NCBI GenBank assembly: GCA_029204225.1
Contig: CM055095.1
Span: forward strand, 73,072,753 to 73,136,752
Length of the DNA stretch: 64,000 bases
Source of the DNA: Diphasiastrum complanatum
Lineage: Eukaryota > Streptophyta > Lycopodiopsida > Lycopodiales > Lycopodiaceae
Direction: 5' to 3'
Both the position numbers and the translations under genes were made by a program. Shown piece after piece: positions 22,650 through 33,593 of the stretch; positions within the stretch are counted from its first letter, which is position 1, and every line of letters starts with the position of its first letter. The notes beneath the pieces were generated by a model, which made no database searches, was not told where the DNA came from, and was given only the letters and a program-made list of their open reading frames with translations.

Positions 22650-24137
22650 GAGGTAAGAATCAATACGAGAATACCATGCTCTCGGAGATTGCTTCAATCC
22701 ATAAAGCGCTTTCTTGAGTTTGCAAACAAGATGTTCTTTGCCTTTGACAATAAAGCCTTGAGGCTAAGAAATATAAACTTCTTCTTCTAGGACGCCATTC
22801 AAGAATGCACTTTTAACATCAATTTGCGCTAAATGCCAATCAAAATGAGATGCTAGGGCCAATAGTATTCATTTTAGCAACTGGAGCAAAGGTTTCTTTG
22901 TAGTCAATACCTCCTTTCTGAACATAACCTTTTGCCACAAGTCGTGCTCTGTATTTATCAGGTGAACCATCTGATTTATATTTGACTTTATAAATCCACT
23001 TGGTTCCAATTGGCCTTTTTCCTTTGGGAAGCTCAACAAGATCCCAAGTGTCATTCTTGATTATAGAATCATACTCATTATTCATTGCATTTCTCCAAGG
23101 TCTAGACTTAGATGCTTCTTCATAAGAACAAGGTTCATTAGAATTCAACACAGAAGTCATTAAAGCAAAGTTACCATAAGATATGGGTTTTCTTTGCCTG
23201 AATACTCTATTTGCAGCTTGTTCATTTGATTCAGGTTGATCCAAAACTTCATTGTTACCAACAACATCGTAATACCATTTTGGACGCTTTCTCACATAAG
23301 TTGGTTCACTTGAATTAGAAGCATCAATAGATTCTTCATGAGAAATTGGTGGATTAGATATTACCTCATCACTTGAAACTTGTGTTCTAGTAGCCATAGA
23401 ATGAGAAATCTCAGCATCACCACCATGAATAGGCATTTGATAATCAGATATTTCTTCATTAGGAAAAATAACATTTTTGCCTTTGTCAAAGATAACGTCA
23501 TGACTAACAATAATCTTCCTAGTATTTGGATCAAATAACTTATATGCTTTGGAAGTAGTTGAATATCCAATAAAAATACACTTGAAGGACTTTGGATCTA
23601 ACTTTTTTCTCATGTCATCAGGTACATGCACATAAGTGTTACATCCAAAATTCGAAGATGCTCGAGCAACAATACGTTTACGACCATTGTAAGACTCTTC
23701 AGGTGTTATACCTTGTGATGCTTTAGTTGGAGACCGATTATGTAGATATGTTGCTGTTTGAATTACTTCACTCCATAAATCATTGTCTAAGCCACGTGAT
23801 TTAAGCATACTTCTAGCACATTCCATAAGAGTACGGTTCTTCCTTTCAGCTACTCCATTTTGTTGTGGAGTATATGCAGCTATATATTGATGTATTATAC
23901 CATTCTCTTTACAGAAGAAAATTAGTTCATTGGATTTGAACTCACCACCTCCATCAAACTTAGGGTTTTGATTTTCTTTCCACTTTGAGTTTCAACAAGT
24001 TTCTTAAACTCAACATAGATAGAGAATGCTTCAGATGTATTCTTTAGAAAATAAATCCATGACTTACGAGAATAATTATCAATAAAAGACTGAAAATAGG
24101 ATGAACCTCCAATAGATATCATTTGTGCAGGCCCCAT
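22650..24137 (-). pseudogene. Copia C integrase and N-terminal reverse transcriptase
   Basis: From 24137 downward the order is integrase core (SFIDNYSRKSWIYFLKNTSEAF) and ECARSMLKSRGLDNDLWSE with HNRSPTKAS. The copia integrase C-terminal block CIFIGYSTTSKAYKLF follows, then RT ([55 protein letters not shown]). The long uninterrupted frame 22840-23826 is 328 codons, so decay is moderate. Confidence 0.93.
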
Positions 24138-24149
24138 AAGTCACAAGTA

Positions 24150-24770
24150 TAAGCTCCAACAAATCTTTTGCTCTATAGGTGCTTGCCTTTCATGGTTGTC
24201 TTGCATGTTTGCCAATCACACAAGCTTCACAAAGGTTAGAATTAGCATTGATATTTGGAATTTCAAACACCATAGATTGATCATAAAATAGCTTCAAACT
24301 ACTATAGTTCATGCCATAAGATACTTTGATGATCCTCATGTGTTACATTAGCATGATGTCGTGATTCAGCCTCAAGCATAACAATTTGTTATCACACCTG
24401 GAGCCTTTTGCAACAATCTTGAAACAATCATTAACATCTTTGACAAAGAATTTATCTTTGAAGAATTCAACTTTAAATCCTTGATCTGCTAGGCATCCTA
24501 TAGATAGTAAATTCTTTGCGAGATTGGGAACCAGTAGTGCATTCTTAACATTAGCACTTCGACTTGAAGTGAGTTGTATTTTGACATTACCAACTCCTTC
24601 AATATTATGGGTGCTATTATCACCCTATATGACTTTATTATTATTAGAGTCATTTTCAAAATCAGTCATCCATTCTCTATGTGACGTCATATGTGAAGAA
24701 GCTCTGGAATCAAGATACCAAACATCTTGATTTGATTTAGACTCAAAAGCCATCTGCTTTCCGGCATCAA
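24150..24770 (-). pseudogene. Copia C protease and GAG-pre-integrase
   Basis: The minus strand reads VWYLDSRASSHMTSHREW. This is the copia aspartic protease site with the usual DSGA changed to DSRA, which would remove the conserved Gly. VKNALLVPNLAKNLLSIG follows, the normal bridge to the pre-integrase domain. Stops interrupt the frame. Confidence 0.85.
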
Positions 24771-24779
24771 TAGAGTGTC

Positions 24780-25268
24780 ACGGTCGCCCATTTTAACAAC
24801 TAAACAATTTTAAATCACGTACTTGCGAGAGAGGGCATAAGACGTCACCGCAAATAGAAAATAACAAAGTTTAGTTAACAAAATGGAAGACTGTCCTTAG
24901 AAATTTTAAAAATGACTAGCTTCAATTGACAATAACTTTTTCTGTTGAATTCCGTTTTGAAATATTTTTGGTTCAAAACATAGCTTACCAGTGTAGCAAG
25001 AGATTATATGGTTTTTGTTTGAATATAAATGGACTGTCCATCTGAAATTAAGCCTCTGTTTTCTGTTCTCCACATTTTTTGACACACAGGGATGGTCCTA
25101 AGATTGAAGGGTGGCCCTTAGGGACCCAATCCCAAATTTTTTTTAGAAAAGACCGTTAAAAACTTTGAAAGGTAACCATCAAAGAAATTACCTTTGCATT
25201 TTCATGGGCACCTGAAACTCCGTCGGTCCCATCACTCTCGTTTTGCCTCCAACGTTCTCCTTCACGCA
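24780..25268. other. Copia C internal DNA without recognisable coding
   Basis: This is where the zinc knuckle and gag C-terminus would be expected, but no such sequence is visible in any frame. TGTCACGGTCGCCCATTTTA at about 24776 may mark a junction. Confidence 0.4.
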
Positions 25269-25284
25269 TCAGCCAAGAAAAATG

Positions 25285-25369
25285 CTTCTTGGTTTCCAAG
25301 GAGAGGCTCGAACCTGGGACCAAAGAAACTTTGGATGCCAAGCTAACCAGTTGAGCCAACCCCGTTGGG
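25285..25369 (-). mobile_element. tRNA-derived SINE with perfect 16-bp TSD
   Basis: An 85-bp element on the minus strand has box A GGCTCAACTGGTTAGC and box B GGTTCGAGCCTC. It is flanked by identical TCAGCCAAGAAAAATG at 25269-25284 and 25370-25385. The exact duplication fixes both ends. It matches the copy at 3471-3557. It is inside copia C, so it inserted after C did or was carried with captured DNA. Confidence 0.9.
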
Positions 25370-25375
25370 TCAGCC

Positions 25376-25533
25376 AAGAAAAATGAAAGCTTCTTCTTCT
25401 TCATGGTGACATTAGAGGATCGCTGTAATGAAAAATAAAAGCTTCTTTTTCTTCACGCTGGCATTAGAGGATCACTGTAATGAAAAATGAAAGCTTCTTC
25501 TTCTTCTCGCTGGCATTAGAGGATCGCTGTAAT
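25376..25533 (+). repeat. Three-copy ~55-bp tandem repeat
   Basis: Three copies of a unit with AAGCTTCTT.CTTC and GGCATTAGAGGATCGCTGTAATG occur at about 25380, 25431 and 25483, a few percent diverged. They lie between the SINE and the CDC20-like fragment in the gag-less part of copia C. Confidence 0.85.
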
Positions 25534-25789
25534 GCTGGCTTCTCTAGAAATCTGTACAAATCGAACAGGTAGCGAAGAAGACCTTCTTCTTCACACGTCC
25601 ATTCTTCACGTGGATCAAGATCGCGATTTGCTGCACCTCTCAATTGTTTGCACCAATCTCAGTTCCAACGTCCCATTTGTGGCAGAGATTACAACAGCCA
25701 TTTGGATTAGGGATGGAGGCCTTCACGTTTTTAGCTTCAAGCACGCATTAATGTGAAGGACACAGATTGCAATTGATGGAGCAGGGCGC

Positions 25790-26025
25790 AATGATCAAGA
25801 GGGTCCCACTACCAGCGTGGGCTGGGCTCCTGATGACAGACACATTGCGGTTGAACTAAACAACATTGAGGTCCAAATCTGGGATTCATTCTCTCTTTAT
25901 CAGGTCAGATCATTGAAGAGCCATGTTGTTTGGCTGTGTATTGGAGCTTCAGACTGCCGTGAGCTAGCGAGCTATCTACAAAAGCCATCTGAGTCAAGGT
26001 TGGGTCGTAGAAAATGGAGGTTGTT
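25790..26025 (+). pseudogene. CDC20-like WD40 fragment captured in copia C
   Basis: The plus strand, antisense to the retroelement, reads [20 protein letters not shown] then [16 protein letters not shown]. This matches the first-blade pattern of CDC20/Cdh1 activators of the anaphase-promoting complex (WAPDGRHIAVGLNN.VQLWD). A weaker SRLG..KW near 25991 fits the next conserved stretch. No start, no further WD repeats and no splice sites are seen. The interpretation is a transduplicated host-gene fragment sitting where gag should be. CDC20 rather than FZR is favoured but not certain. Confidence 0.6.
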
Positions 26026-26240
26026 CTGCAGATTGCTTGCTCGGGCTGCTTGAGAAAACCATCTGTTTGTGGGAAATGCTTTCTTGCAGCAAGTTTGTGG
26101 GATTCAAACGCTCCACAGATCAATGCATACAAGCAAATACCATACATTAACAATGCATTATTTGGCATTCACACATCTACACACAAGCATTCACATCCTC
26201 TCTTTTCTTACAAGGATTGAAACATGGCACTCATTAACAA

Positions 26241-26254
26241 TGGCTCTGATACCA
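26241..26254 (-). other. Copia C primer binding site
   Basis: TGGTATCAGAGCCA on the minus strand, immediately inside the 5' LTR, matches the copia initiator-methionine tRNA site. Confidence 0.9.
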
Positions 26255-26522
26255 TATTACAAACAGTGGATTAATGCAACTAGGATCTTATCACCTACTG
26301 CCATCAATCACAACATAATCAGACAATGAGAATACACAAGACATAGCATTGTCGTTACAATCTCTGCTTTCCTCATTATGATAATAGAGAACAAAGAATG
26401 AAAAGGTATACAAAATTGATGATAACCAACTTTAGGGTTAGGTCACCAAATTAGGACTTAGACCATTATTAGGTTAGTAACCTAGTATGTACCAAATAAA
26501 CAATATATTACATATTCCAATA
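26255..26522 (-). repeat. Copia C 5' LTR
   Basis: This LTR is 268 bp and nearly identical to 19399-19656 apart from a 10-base insertion (AAAATTGATG region near 26412) and a few substitutions. It ends directly in the TTGTA duplication that splits the gag of element D. Confidence 0.93.
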
Positions 26523-27017
26523 TTGTAGGCCTTTCGAAACACCGCTCATAGTGGTATGTACCAATTCAATGTCCCTAATTGGTTTTCCAATTGCCACAAG
26601 TTGATTTCTCAACTCTTTTATCCTGATGAAGAAAGATCCCACCGATTCACCTTTTTTCATCCCGATTGTGTTCAATCTTGACTTCAAGAACATGGCTCGA
26701 GCTGGATTGCAAGTTTGAAATTGCGTTCTAAGAGCTTCCCAAGCTCCCCTAGCTATCGTGGCATCACTTATGTGGGTGATCACATGGTCTTTCACTGAAA
26801 GATTGATCAAGGACAATGCTCTCTGCGTCTTCTTGTCAAAGGCCCTCATATCACCTGGAGTGGTATTAGGCCGGATTTCAATGCCCGCAACAATGTCCCA
26901 TAACTCCTCCTCCATCAAAATGCTCTTCATTTTGAATTTCCAGATGTTGTAGTTAGAAGCCCCATCAAGTTTGCTTGCATCGCCCAAAATTGCCTCATTG
27001 ATATTTGCCATTTCCAA
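26523..27017 (-). pseudogene. Copia D gag, N-terminal piece
   Basis: An ATG-started frame on the minus strand reads MEMANINEAILGDASKLDGA, NYNIWKFKMKSILMEEELW, ISDATIARGAWEAL, then SFFIRIKELRNQLVAIG. This is a UBN2-type copia gag. It stops at the LTR of C. With C and one TTGTA removed it continues in the piece at 19154-19398. Nothing else of D is visible, because A removed or displaced the rest. Confidence 0.9.
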
Positions 27018-27670
27018 AATGCTTGAAACTGCACTTGTGGGCTATATAAATTGTATGTCGAGGCCAATCATGATGTCAGAAATAAAAAATAATGACCTAC
27101 AATTTCCCGCTTACCAGGCCACCCGCCGCTTTTCCGCCAAATTGAAAGCCAAATCGGCGTCGCCTTCCGAAATGCTCCTTGTCACCAACTCCAAACTACG
27201 TGCCCAATGGAATGGTGAAATCACTTTTGGCACGCTCCGAACACTTTCTCCGTGGCATTCACTCTATTTTGATGTATCATACTTGCAGGTACAGTCAGGG
27301 TGCCCTTCGTTTGGAGGCTATAGCCTTTCGTTTGACCAAAATAGGCTAAAGGAGGTGAAAATAGAGGCACTTTCAGATTTTGAACTATCTTTTCACCTTG
27401 AAAAGACTTCACTCTTCATAAAAGTTAAGACCCAACTCCTATTTCAAATTGAAAATTTTTAAAAAAGTTGAAGGCCCAAGTTTACTTCAATTCCTTGCAA
27501 TTGAAGTTTAAAATGGACCCAAGGCAATCCAACGGTTGCTTGATATCTAACAATCCAGGATTTATTCTATAGGCTAAGCCTCAACCATCGATCCTTCCAA
27601 AGTGTGATCTGACGGCCCTTTCAGCATCTGTGCATTGATCCACATTCTTAGGTTCGCTGGACCCCTAGAT

Positions 27671-27758
<88 letters not shown>

Positions 27759-28354
27759 CCTTCTCCACATGTGAGCAGACCCGCAAGGCTCTGTCCCTTC
27801 CTTCACGGCCAATTCACTTGCAAGCTTTCAAACAAAGAGTTATGTCTGATCTACAAACATCGATTCAGCTCTCTTGCTAGCGCGCGGCTGCTCACGGCCC
27901 TTCAAGAGTTGATTCGGCCAGTTAGGGTGCCCACCAACACCATTTTACAACTTCCAAAATCCTTCAGAAACAAGAAAGATTTAAAGTTGCTCAGCTTGAA
28001 ACCCTAGCTGGAGGAAAGATGAGCTTTTATTGGACTTTATTCAATCTCTTTCAGAGATACTTTTTGCAACTACCTATCCCACTGAGGTTGCCCTATAGTA
28101 AGCTATCTTTTGTTTCAAACCATTCTTCAAATGGTATACGATTGGATTTATGCCAATCACAAATGCCAAGCAACCTTCCTATGGAATTTTGGGCTTCGGT
28201 TTAGCTTCTATTCCAATTCAGCCAACAATTCTTTGTCCACAATACAGTTACGAGCAAATTCTTCCAATTTCCACAACTTGATTTGTGCTACCCAGCAAGC
28301 AAACTGTCATGAATTCACAACTCTTCGTCCTTGTCCGGTGATTGTAGCTACCAA
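27018..28354. other. Element D 5' flank and unassigned DNA with AC/AG microsatellite
   Basis: The stretch holds (AC)9 then (AG)n at about 27669-27755. Frames that encode Arg-Glu or Ser-Leu runs are artefacts of this repeat. No LTR of D could be delimited. The DNA from about 27900 to 28354 should be internal to the minus-strand element whose PBS is at 28355, but no coding motif was recognised. Confidence 0.4.
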
Positions 28355-28368
28355 GGACTCTAATACCA
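28355..28368 (-). other. Degenerate copia primer binding site
   Basis: TGGTATTAGAGTCC on the minus strand differs at two positions from TGGTATCAGAGCC. It directly abuts the LTR at 28371, which shows that this LTR is the 5' LTR of a minus-strand element. Confidence 0.7.
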
Positions 28369-28370
28369 AG

Positions 28371-28604
28371 TTGAGAATATGATTTAAAACCTGACCGAAT
28401 CAATCACCACAACACAACGTCAAGTGCAACAAGACAAGACAAGACATAATTGCTCTCCCACACTATATATTCACACTAATTAGCAACTAGAAGGATAAAA
28501 TTACTTAAGAGCACTCAAAGGGCTCATACAAGAAAGACGGCCCGATAATTCTAGAACTGGACACACGTGGTACCGTCGAGTTGATCGTTGCTATTTTAAC
28601 TCAA
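28371..28604 (-). repeat. Copia LTR, B family, minus orientation
   Basis: It begins TTGAGTTAAAATAGC and ends CATATTCTCAA on the minus strand, a TTGAG/CTCAA terminal inverted repeat. It is a reverse-complement homologue of 31486-31744, recognisable over its whole length. Confidence 0.85.
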
Positions 28605-28699
28605 AGTCATTGTATTGGCAAAGAGTCAAGGGTCCAATCATAAGTGAGAGATTTGTTAGAAGGGTCCAATCATGATCAAGAGATGTTGAGTCACTCATC

Positions 28700-29112
28700 C
28701 AATAGGATGCAAGAGGTGCTACAAAAGGGGTCCAATAGGAATTGAGCCTGGACTACCTCGAGATACTATATACAGTACTTTGATTTCCCTCATAATCTAT
28801 ATTGAGTTTTTGAGTCATATTGGAGATTGATCAATTTTGTGTGTATACCACTCTCTCTCAACCCGAGGCTTGATTGGCACTTTATCTCTCTACCCAAGAG
28901 CAATCAATCTTCTTTCTTAGTTTTTTTCATGAGTGCCTTCCACACGTGTGAAAGTACTTTGGTGTTGAATGTATGCATGTAGATTTGTGTCTTTGCCTTA
29001 AAATTTGACATAAATCTTGGCTTTCAATCTATAGTTGATCTAAAGTGCAAAAACAAAGCTTAGGAGATCTTAATCACACATTAGGACATTTTCACACGTG
29101 TGAATTTTCACA
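28700..29112 (+). repeat. 3' part of another copia LTR
   Basis: The sequence ends ...TTTTCACA directly before a PBS and has two CACACGTGTG palindromes (about 28941, 29094), like the element A LTR. Its start was not located, so the left coordinate is nominal. Homology to the other LTRs is by motif and layout only. Confidence 0.55.
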
Positions 29113-29125
29113 TGGTATCAGAGCC
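29113..29125 (+). other. Copia primer binding site
   Basis: TGGTATCAGAGCC follows the LTR end CA immediately. The internal region after it is non-coding for about 400 bases before pol of element B appears, which suggests a deletion or a junction between two elements. Confidence 0.85.
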
Positions 29126-29535
29126 TACCTAAGTGTTTAATGCATCTCTCATCATAAGCTTGAAAATTTTCATGAAAATCAAGATCTAGAGAGTGTTAAT
29201 TTCATCTCCCATGCTATTTTTGAAATTTTTGGATCAAGAGGGTTCATTATCATAAGGATTGTATCAGATCTGGTACTGTACAAAAATAAATGCTCAGACA
29301 CATGTGATGGATAGCAAAGTTCATTTGGATAGGTCTCTTCCAACTTAGATCCAAATTCCATGCTTGATAGCTTGTTTGAAAGCCAGAAGAGTGTAGATTG
29401 TGTAGCAATTGGTTTCAATTCATTTGTATCTTCCAATAAAAAATTATATCCAATTGAATCATTTGAGAAATTCTCGCCAATCCATGATGGGGACAAGGTC
29501 ACACAAGCCAATGGGGAGGAATGCCAGATATAGGA

Positions 29536-31400
29536 TGTTGGCAATGTACATGTGCAGTTTCCTGATGGTAAGATCAAGAATATTCCCAATGTGCTTTATG
29601 TTACTAGACTCAAAAAGAGTTTGCTTTCTGTTGGTGTGATGGCAAATCAACATTTAGAGGTTGAGTTTGTCAAGGATGGATGTCTAATGAAGGATATGGA
29701 CCACAACTATAAGGTGGTAGAAAAAGGTTATCGGGATAGTAATTGTGGCCTTTATAAGTTGGATGCTGCAAAACCAGGTGAATATAGTTTGGCTACCTCC
29801 TCAACATCACAATCTGAGTTGTGGCACAGGAGACTTAGTCACTTAAACTATGGGAGCTTAAGATTGATGGCGAAGCTGAAGATGGTAACAGGATTACCAG
29901 CACTACAGGATGATCATCACGCCATATGTGAAGGATGTGTTATGGGAAAGCATCATAGGGAGACATTCAAGAAAGGTGGAGCTGCAAGAGCCAAGAAACC
30001 ACTGGAACTTATTCACAGCGACCTATGCGGCCCAATGAAAACCATCTTGATGGGGGGAGCCTATTATTTTATGACTTTCATAGATGATTACTCCAGGAGG
30101 ACATGGATTTATTTCTTGAAGAAGAAATCTGATGCTTTTGGGAATTGACTATGAAGAGACATTTGCTCCAGTGGCTAAGTGGACTAGCTATTCCTTATCA
30201 TTGCCTTAGCATCTCATTTTGGGTGGAAGATCCATCAAATGGATGTGAAGTTCACATTTTTGAATGGTGATTTATGGCATTAAGCAAGCGCCACGTGCAT
30301 GGTATGGACGGATTGATCATTACTTTCTTTCTCATGAGTTTGTAAGGACAAATTCAGATCCAGATCTTTATGTTCTTATAAACAAAGATAGCATTGCCTT
30401 GATTGTACTTTATGTTGATGATATTATTATTATGAGCAATGATGAAAATCTCATTCATTCTATCAAAGCCAACTTGTGCAAGCAATTTGAGATGACAGAT
30501 TTAGATCTTATGCACTATTGCTTGGGTGTCGAAGTATGGCAAAATGGCCATGATATCAGACTATGTCAAAGCAAGTACGTACGCGAGATATTAGAGAGAT
30601 TTTGCATGACAGAGTGCAAACCTTCCATCACTCCTTGCGAAACTGATAAGAAGTTATCTCGTATTGATGATAGTGTACAAATTGACGTTGCTTTATTTTG
30701 TCAACTAGTTGGGAGTTTAATTTATCTTACGACTACACGTCCTGATATCTGCTATGTTGTAAGTCTTATTAGTCAATTCATTTCATCACCCACTATGGAT
30801 CATTGGAAAGCCGCAAAAAGAATTTTGAGGTACGTGAAAGGTACACCTAACCTTGGCTTGGTCTACAAAAGGCAAAGTACTTTACCTAAGTTGCAAGGCT
30901 ATTTGACGCTGATTGGGTAGGAAATGTAGATGACAAAAAGTCAACAACAGGTTATGCTTTCAATTTTGGTAGTGGTTGTTTTTCTTGGTCTAGCAAGGAC
31001 AAGGACAGGGACAGGGATAGGGACAGGGAGCAGTAGCAGGAGCAGCTGTAGGCAGGACACCATTTCTCTTTCTTCTACAGAAGTTGAATATAAAGCGTTA
31101 AGTTCTGCTACTCCGGAAACTATTTGGTTGTGTAAGTTGTTGAGTGTTGGCATGAAGCAAGTACATCCTACTATTATTTTCTGTGATCGCCAAAGTGGAA
31201 TACAGTTGGCTAAGAATCATGTCTTTCATGCGAGAACGAAACATATTGAAGTGAAATATCACTTTGTGCGTGAAAAGCTACAATCAGAAGATATTACACA
31301 CTGTTCTACGACATTACAAGTTGCTGATATATTTACGAATCTAAGTAAAGATAAGTTTCAAACTTTTAGAGCTATACTTGGCGTAGATTTGGTTATCTAA
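29536..31400 (+). pseudogene. Copia B pol, internally deleted
   Basis: The + strand holds GAG-pre-integrase (LWHRRLSHLNYGSLRLMAKL, CEGCVMGKHHR) and the start of integrase (HSDLCGPM, FIDDYSRRTWIYFLKKKSDAF). It then jumps at about 30139 into mid-RT (DYEETFAPVAK, QMDVKFTFLNGD). A second jump at about 30268 leads to YGIKQAPRAWY, then YVDDIII, and RNase H (SLSSTEVEYKALSSATPETI, RTKHIEVKYHFVREKL). Most of integrase and part of RT are deleted. A GACAGG-type hexamer insertion near 30993-31045 shifts the RNase H frame. Gag and protease are absent. Confidence 0.92.
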
Positions 31401-31485
31401 AAAAAAAAACTTTTACGTATGATACTATCATGGAGGTATGTTTCATGAATAGAGTAAACCTTAAAAGAAAGAGAAACGTTGATCA

Positions 31486-31744
31486 TTGAGAGAGAGTTAA
31501 AATAGCAATGATCAACTATATAGTGCTTTCTAATTTTCGACGGTACCACATGTGCCCAGTTCTAGAATTATCATGCCATCTTCCTTTTACGAGCCCTTTG
31601 AGTGCTCTTAAGTAATTTTATCCTTGTACTTGCTAATTAGTGTGAATATGCAGTGTGGGAGAGCAATTCTGTCTTGTCTTGTCTTGTTGCACTTAACGTT
31701 GTGATGTGGTGATTGATTTGGTCAGGTTTTAAATCATATTCTCA
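31486..31744 (+). repeat. Copia B 3' LTR
   Basis: The 259-bp LTR begins TTGAGAGAGAG and ends ATATTCTCAA, 85 bases after the RNase H stop. A purine-rich AAAAGAAAGAGAAA lies just upstream. No PBS follows it, so it is a 3' LTR. Confidence 0.8.
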
Positions 31745-31834
31745 ACTCTTTGATCACTCATCAAATCTATCTTTGACACTTGTAAACAACCTAACTAGCT
31801 CGAGCTACTATGCTAAAACTAGTTGAAGTGGGAG

Positions 31835-32287
31835 TGTGAAGAAAATCAACTAGGGTTGGTCATTTGTTATTTGGCATATTGAGGCCAATTGTACATAACA
31901 ACTAGAGATAGTTAAAAATAGTATCCTTATTATTTCCAACAAGTATATAGGTGGATTAGGTCATAATCAGTGGACCTACTCTAATTGGTTAGATGAGATA
32001 CATTGAATCTAGTCAAGTTAGTCTACATTTTTGACAAGTACCTAGATACTTCCATAAGTTGATAAGCCATGAAAAGGCAAGATCATCCAAATAGGTCAAG
32101 AGGCTATTATAAATAGGCATAAAAGCATGGGAGAGATTCACCTCTCTCATTCATTCTTATGAAAAATATCTCACTTCTATGTGTAGCTGATGCACAATTT
32201 CTACATTGGTAATGAAGGTAGTGTGCTCTCCAAATTTGGTAATGATCAAGGGGAATAATTAGATCATTTGGATCTGATTTTTTCACA
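31835..32287 (+). repeat. Copia-type LTR with PPT and TATA-like box
   Basis: The purine tract GAAGTGGGAG runs into TGTGAAGAAAATC, and the unit ends TTTTTTCACA, giving a TGTGA/TCACA terminal inverted repeat of 453 bp. A TATTATAAATAGGCAT box at about 32106 would fit its promoter. No matching second LTR was found. The 90 bases before it are the tail of its internal region. Confidence 0.6.
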
Positions 32288-33593
32288 TACCTCATATGTG
32301 AAAAAAATGGTATGCTATAGAAATATCCTATTCATAAGTGTGTCGCCTTTGTTCCATTGTTTAATAGAGTTTTTACCTACCATATGCCTTGCACCCCGAG
32401 ATCCAAGTAATTCGGCACTACTAAAAACAACGTTAGCAGTACTGTAGCTGGTAAGCACGCTAGTAGCATAGAGTGATGGTGTAGAGGAGTATAACAACAA
32501 TGTAGGTAGCAGTTGATCAACACATTGCAGGTATTAGCACAGATCACAACTCACAGACAAATAGCAGTTGATCAACACATTGCATATGTTAGCGCAAATC
32601 ACAACGCACAGACAAATAGCAGTCGAGACAGGTAAATAGATTGCGTAGAAGACAACAACATAGCAGCACAAAGTTGAGTAGCCTAGCGCAGATATCTAGT
32701 GTGCCATAGTAGGGATTCCAACAACACAACAGAGAGCTAAGAAGGTAGCTATAACATAGATAAGTTGTGCATAGATTCAGTGATAAATTTAGCTTGGTAG
32801 TGCCGACTATTACAATTTACACATTTGGGCAAATTCTAAGGCCATAAAATAGTTTTACAGGCCAATTTGAAAGCCGCAAAATTTCCTCTAACACATTTTG
32901 GACGGGCTGGGACCCCTATTTATAGGCAATTTGATGCAAAATTTTTATCATAAATAGTCAGGTTTTACACGTTGGTTTTTATAAAATTGTGAAAATCGCT
33001 GTCTATCAAAGCTCGAGTTTCCGTCGGCTAACACTCTCCTTGTGGAGAGGGTTAAAACCCCAATATGAATTGACCCTATAGATATTTGAGAGAAACCAAG
33101 TTTTTATTATAGGGGATCAACTAATAAATGATAAATGAGGACAATAAGTGTGAAATAAAGTGTGCGTTTCTAAGTTGTTCAGGTGTGAAGTGTGATTTTT
33201 GTGCATACAATATGTGAGTTTGTGTGTGGGGGTGTGTGTGTGTGTTATAGATATTATCTACTTACTTTATGGCTTTAAGGCTTAATGTTTGACAGCCTTC
33301 AGCTTCTTCCACGTGCCCATCAGTAGCAATTCCAAATGGCAGTTGTGACAAATAGTCTGAAATATTATCATGCCAGTCCTTGTTTCTCTTCTATCACACA
33401 TATTATGGATTTTCCATCCTTTCTAAATGAAATGAAAGCAGGTTTTGCTGTTACTTACAAGTGCACACAGATAGACACACATAATTCTTGCTAATCCGAT
33501 CATTCCATGTAGGATCTAAGCCTTTTTCATATCAATTTTTTGTGGGTTTCTCTTACAAATTTCAGTTTATGGTTTGTCAAATCGGTAAGTAAG
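32288..33593. other. Intergenic DNA with tandem repeat and GT run
   Basis: A 55-bp unit (TAGCAGTTGATCAACACATT...) is repeated 2.2 times at 32507-32630. A GT-rich run is at 33213-33244. No gene is supported. The last 100 bases are probably the leader of the 33594 gene. Confidence 0.6.

Larger units (their letters stand above)
19399..26522 (-). mobile_element. Ty1/copia retrotransposon C, LTR to LTR with TSD
   Basis: The 7.1-kb element has a 3' LTR at 19399-19656 and a 5' LTR at 26255-26522, flanked by the 5-bp duplication TTGTA (19394-19398 and 26523-26527). The minus-strand order is LTR, PBS, non-gag region, protease, integrase, reverse transcriptase (split), RNase H, polypurine tract, LTR. 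A SINE (25285-25369) and a 2-kb segment (about 20563-22640) are later insertions. Pol is full of stops, and gag is missing, so the element is dead. Confidence 0.93.

Noticed and set aside
31835-32287. Second LTR of the element whose PBS is at 29113
   Set aside because: Both have TCACA ends, but their bodies do not align by eye, so they are listed as separate elements.
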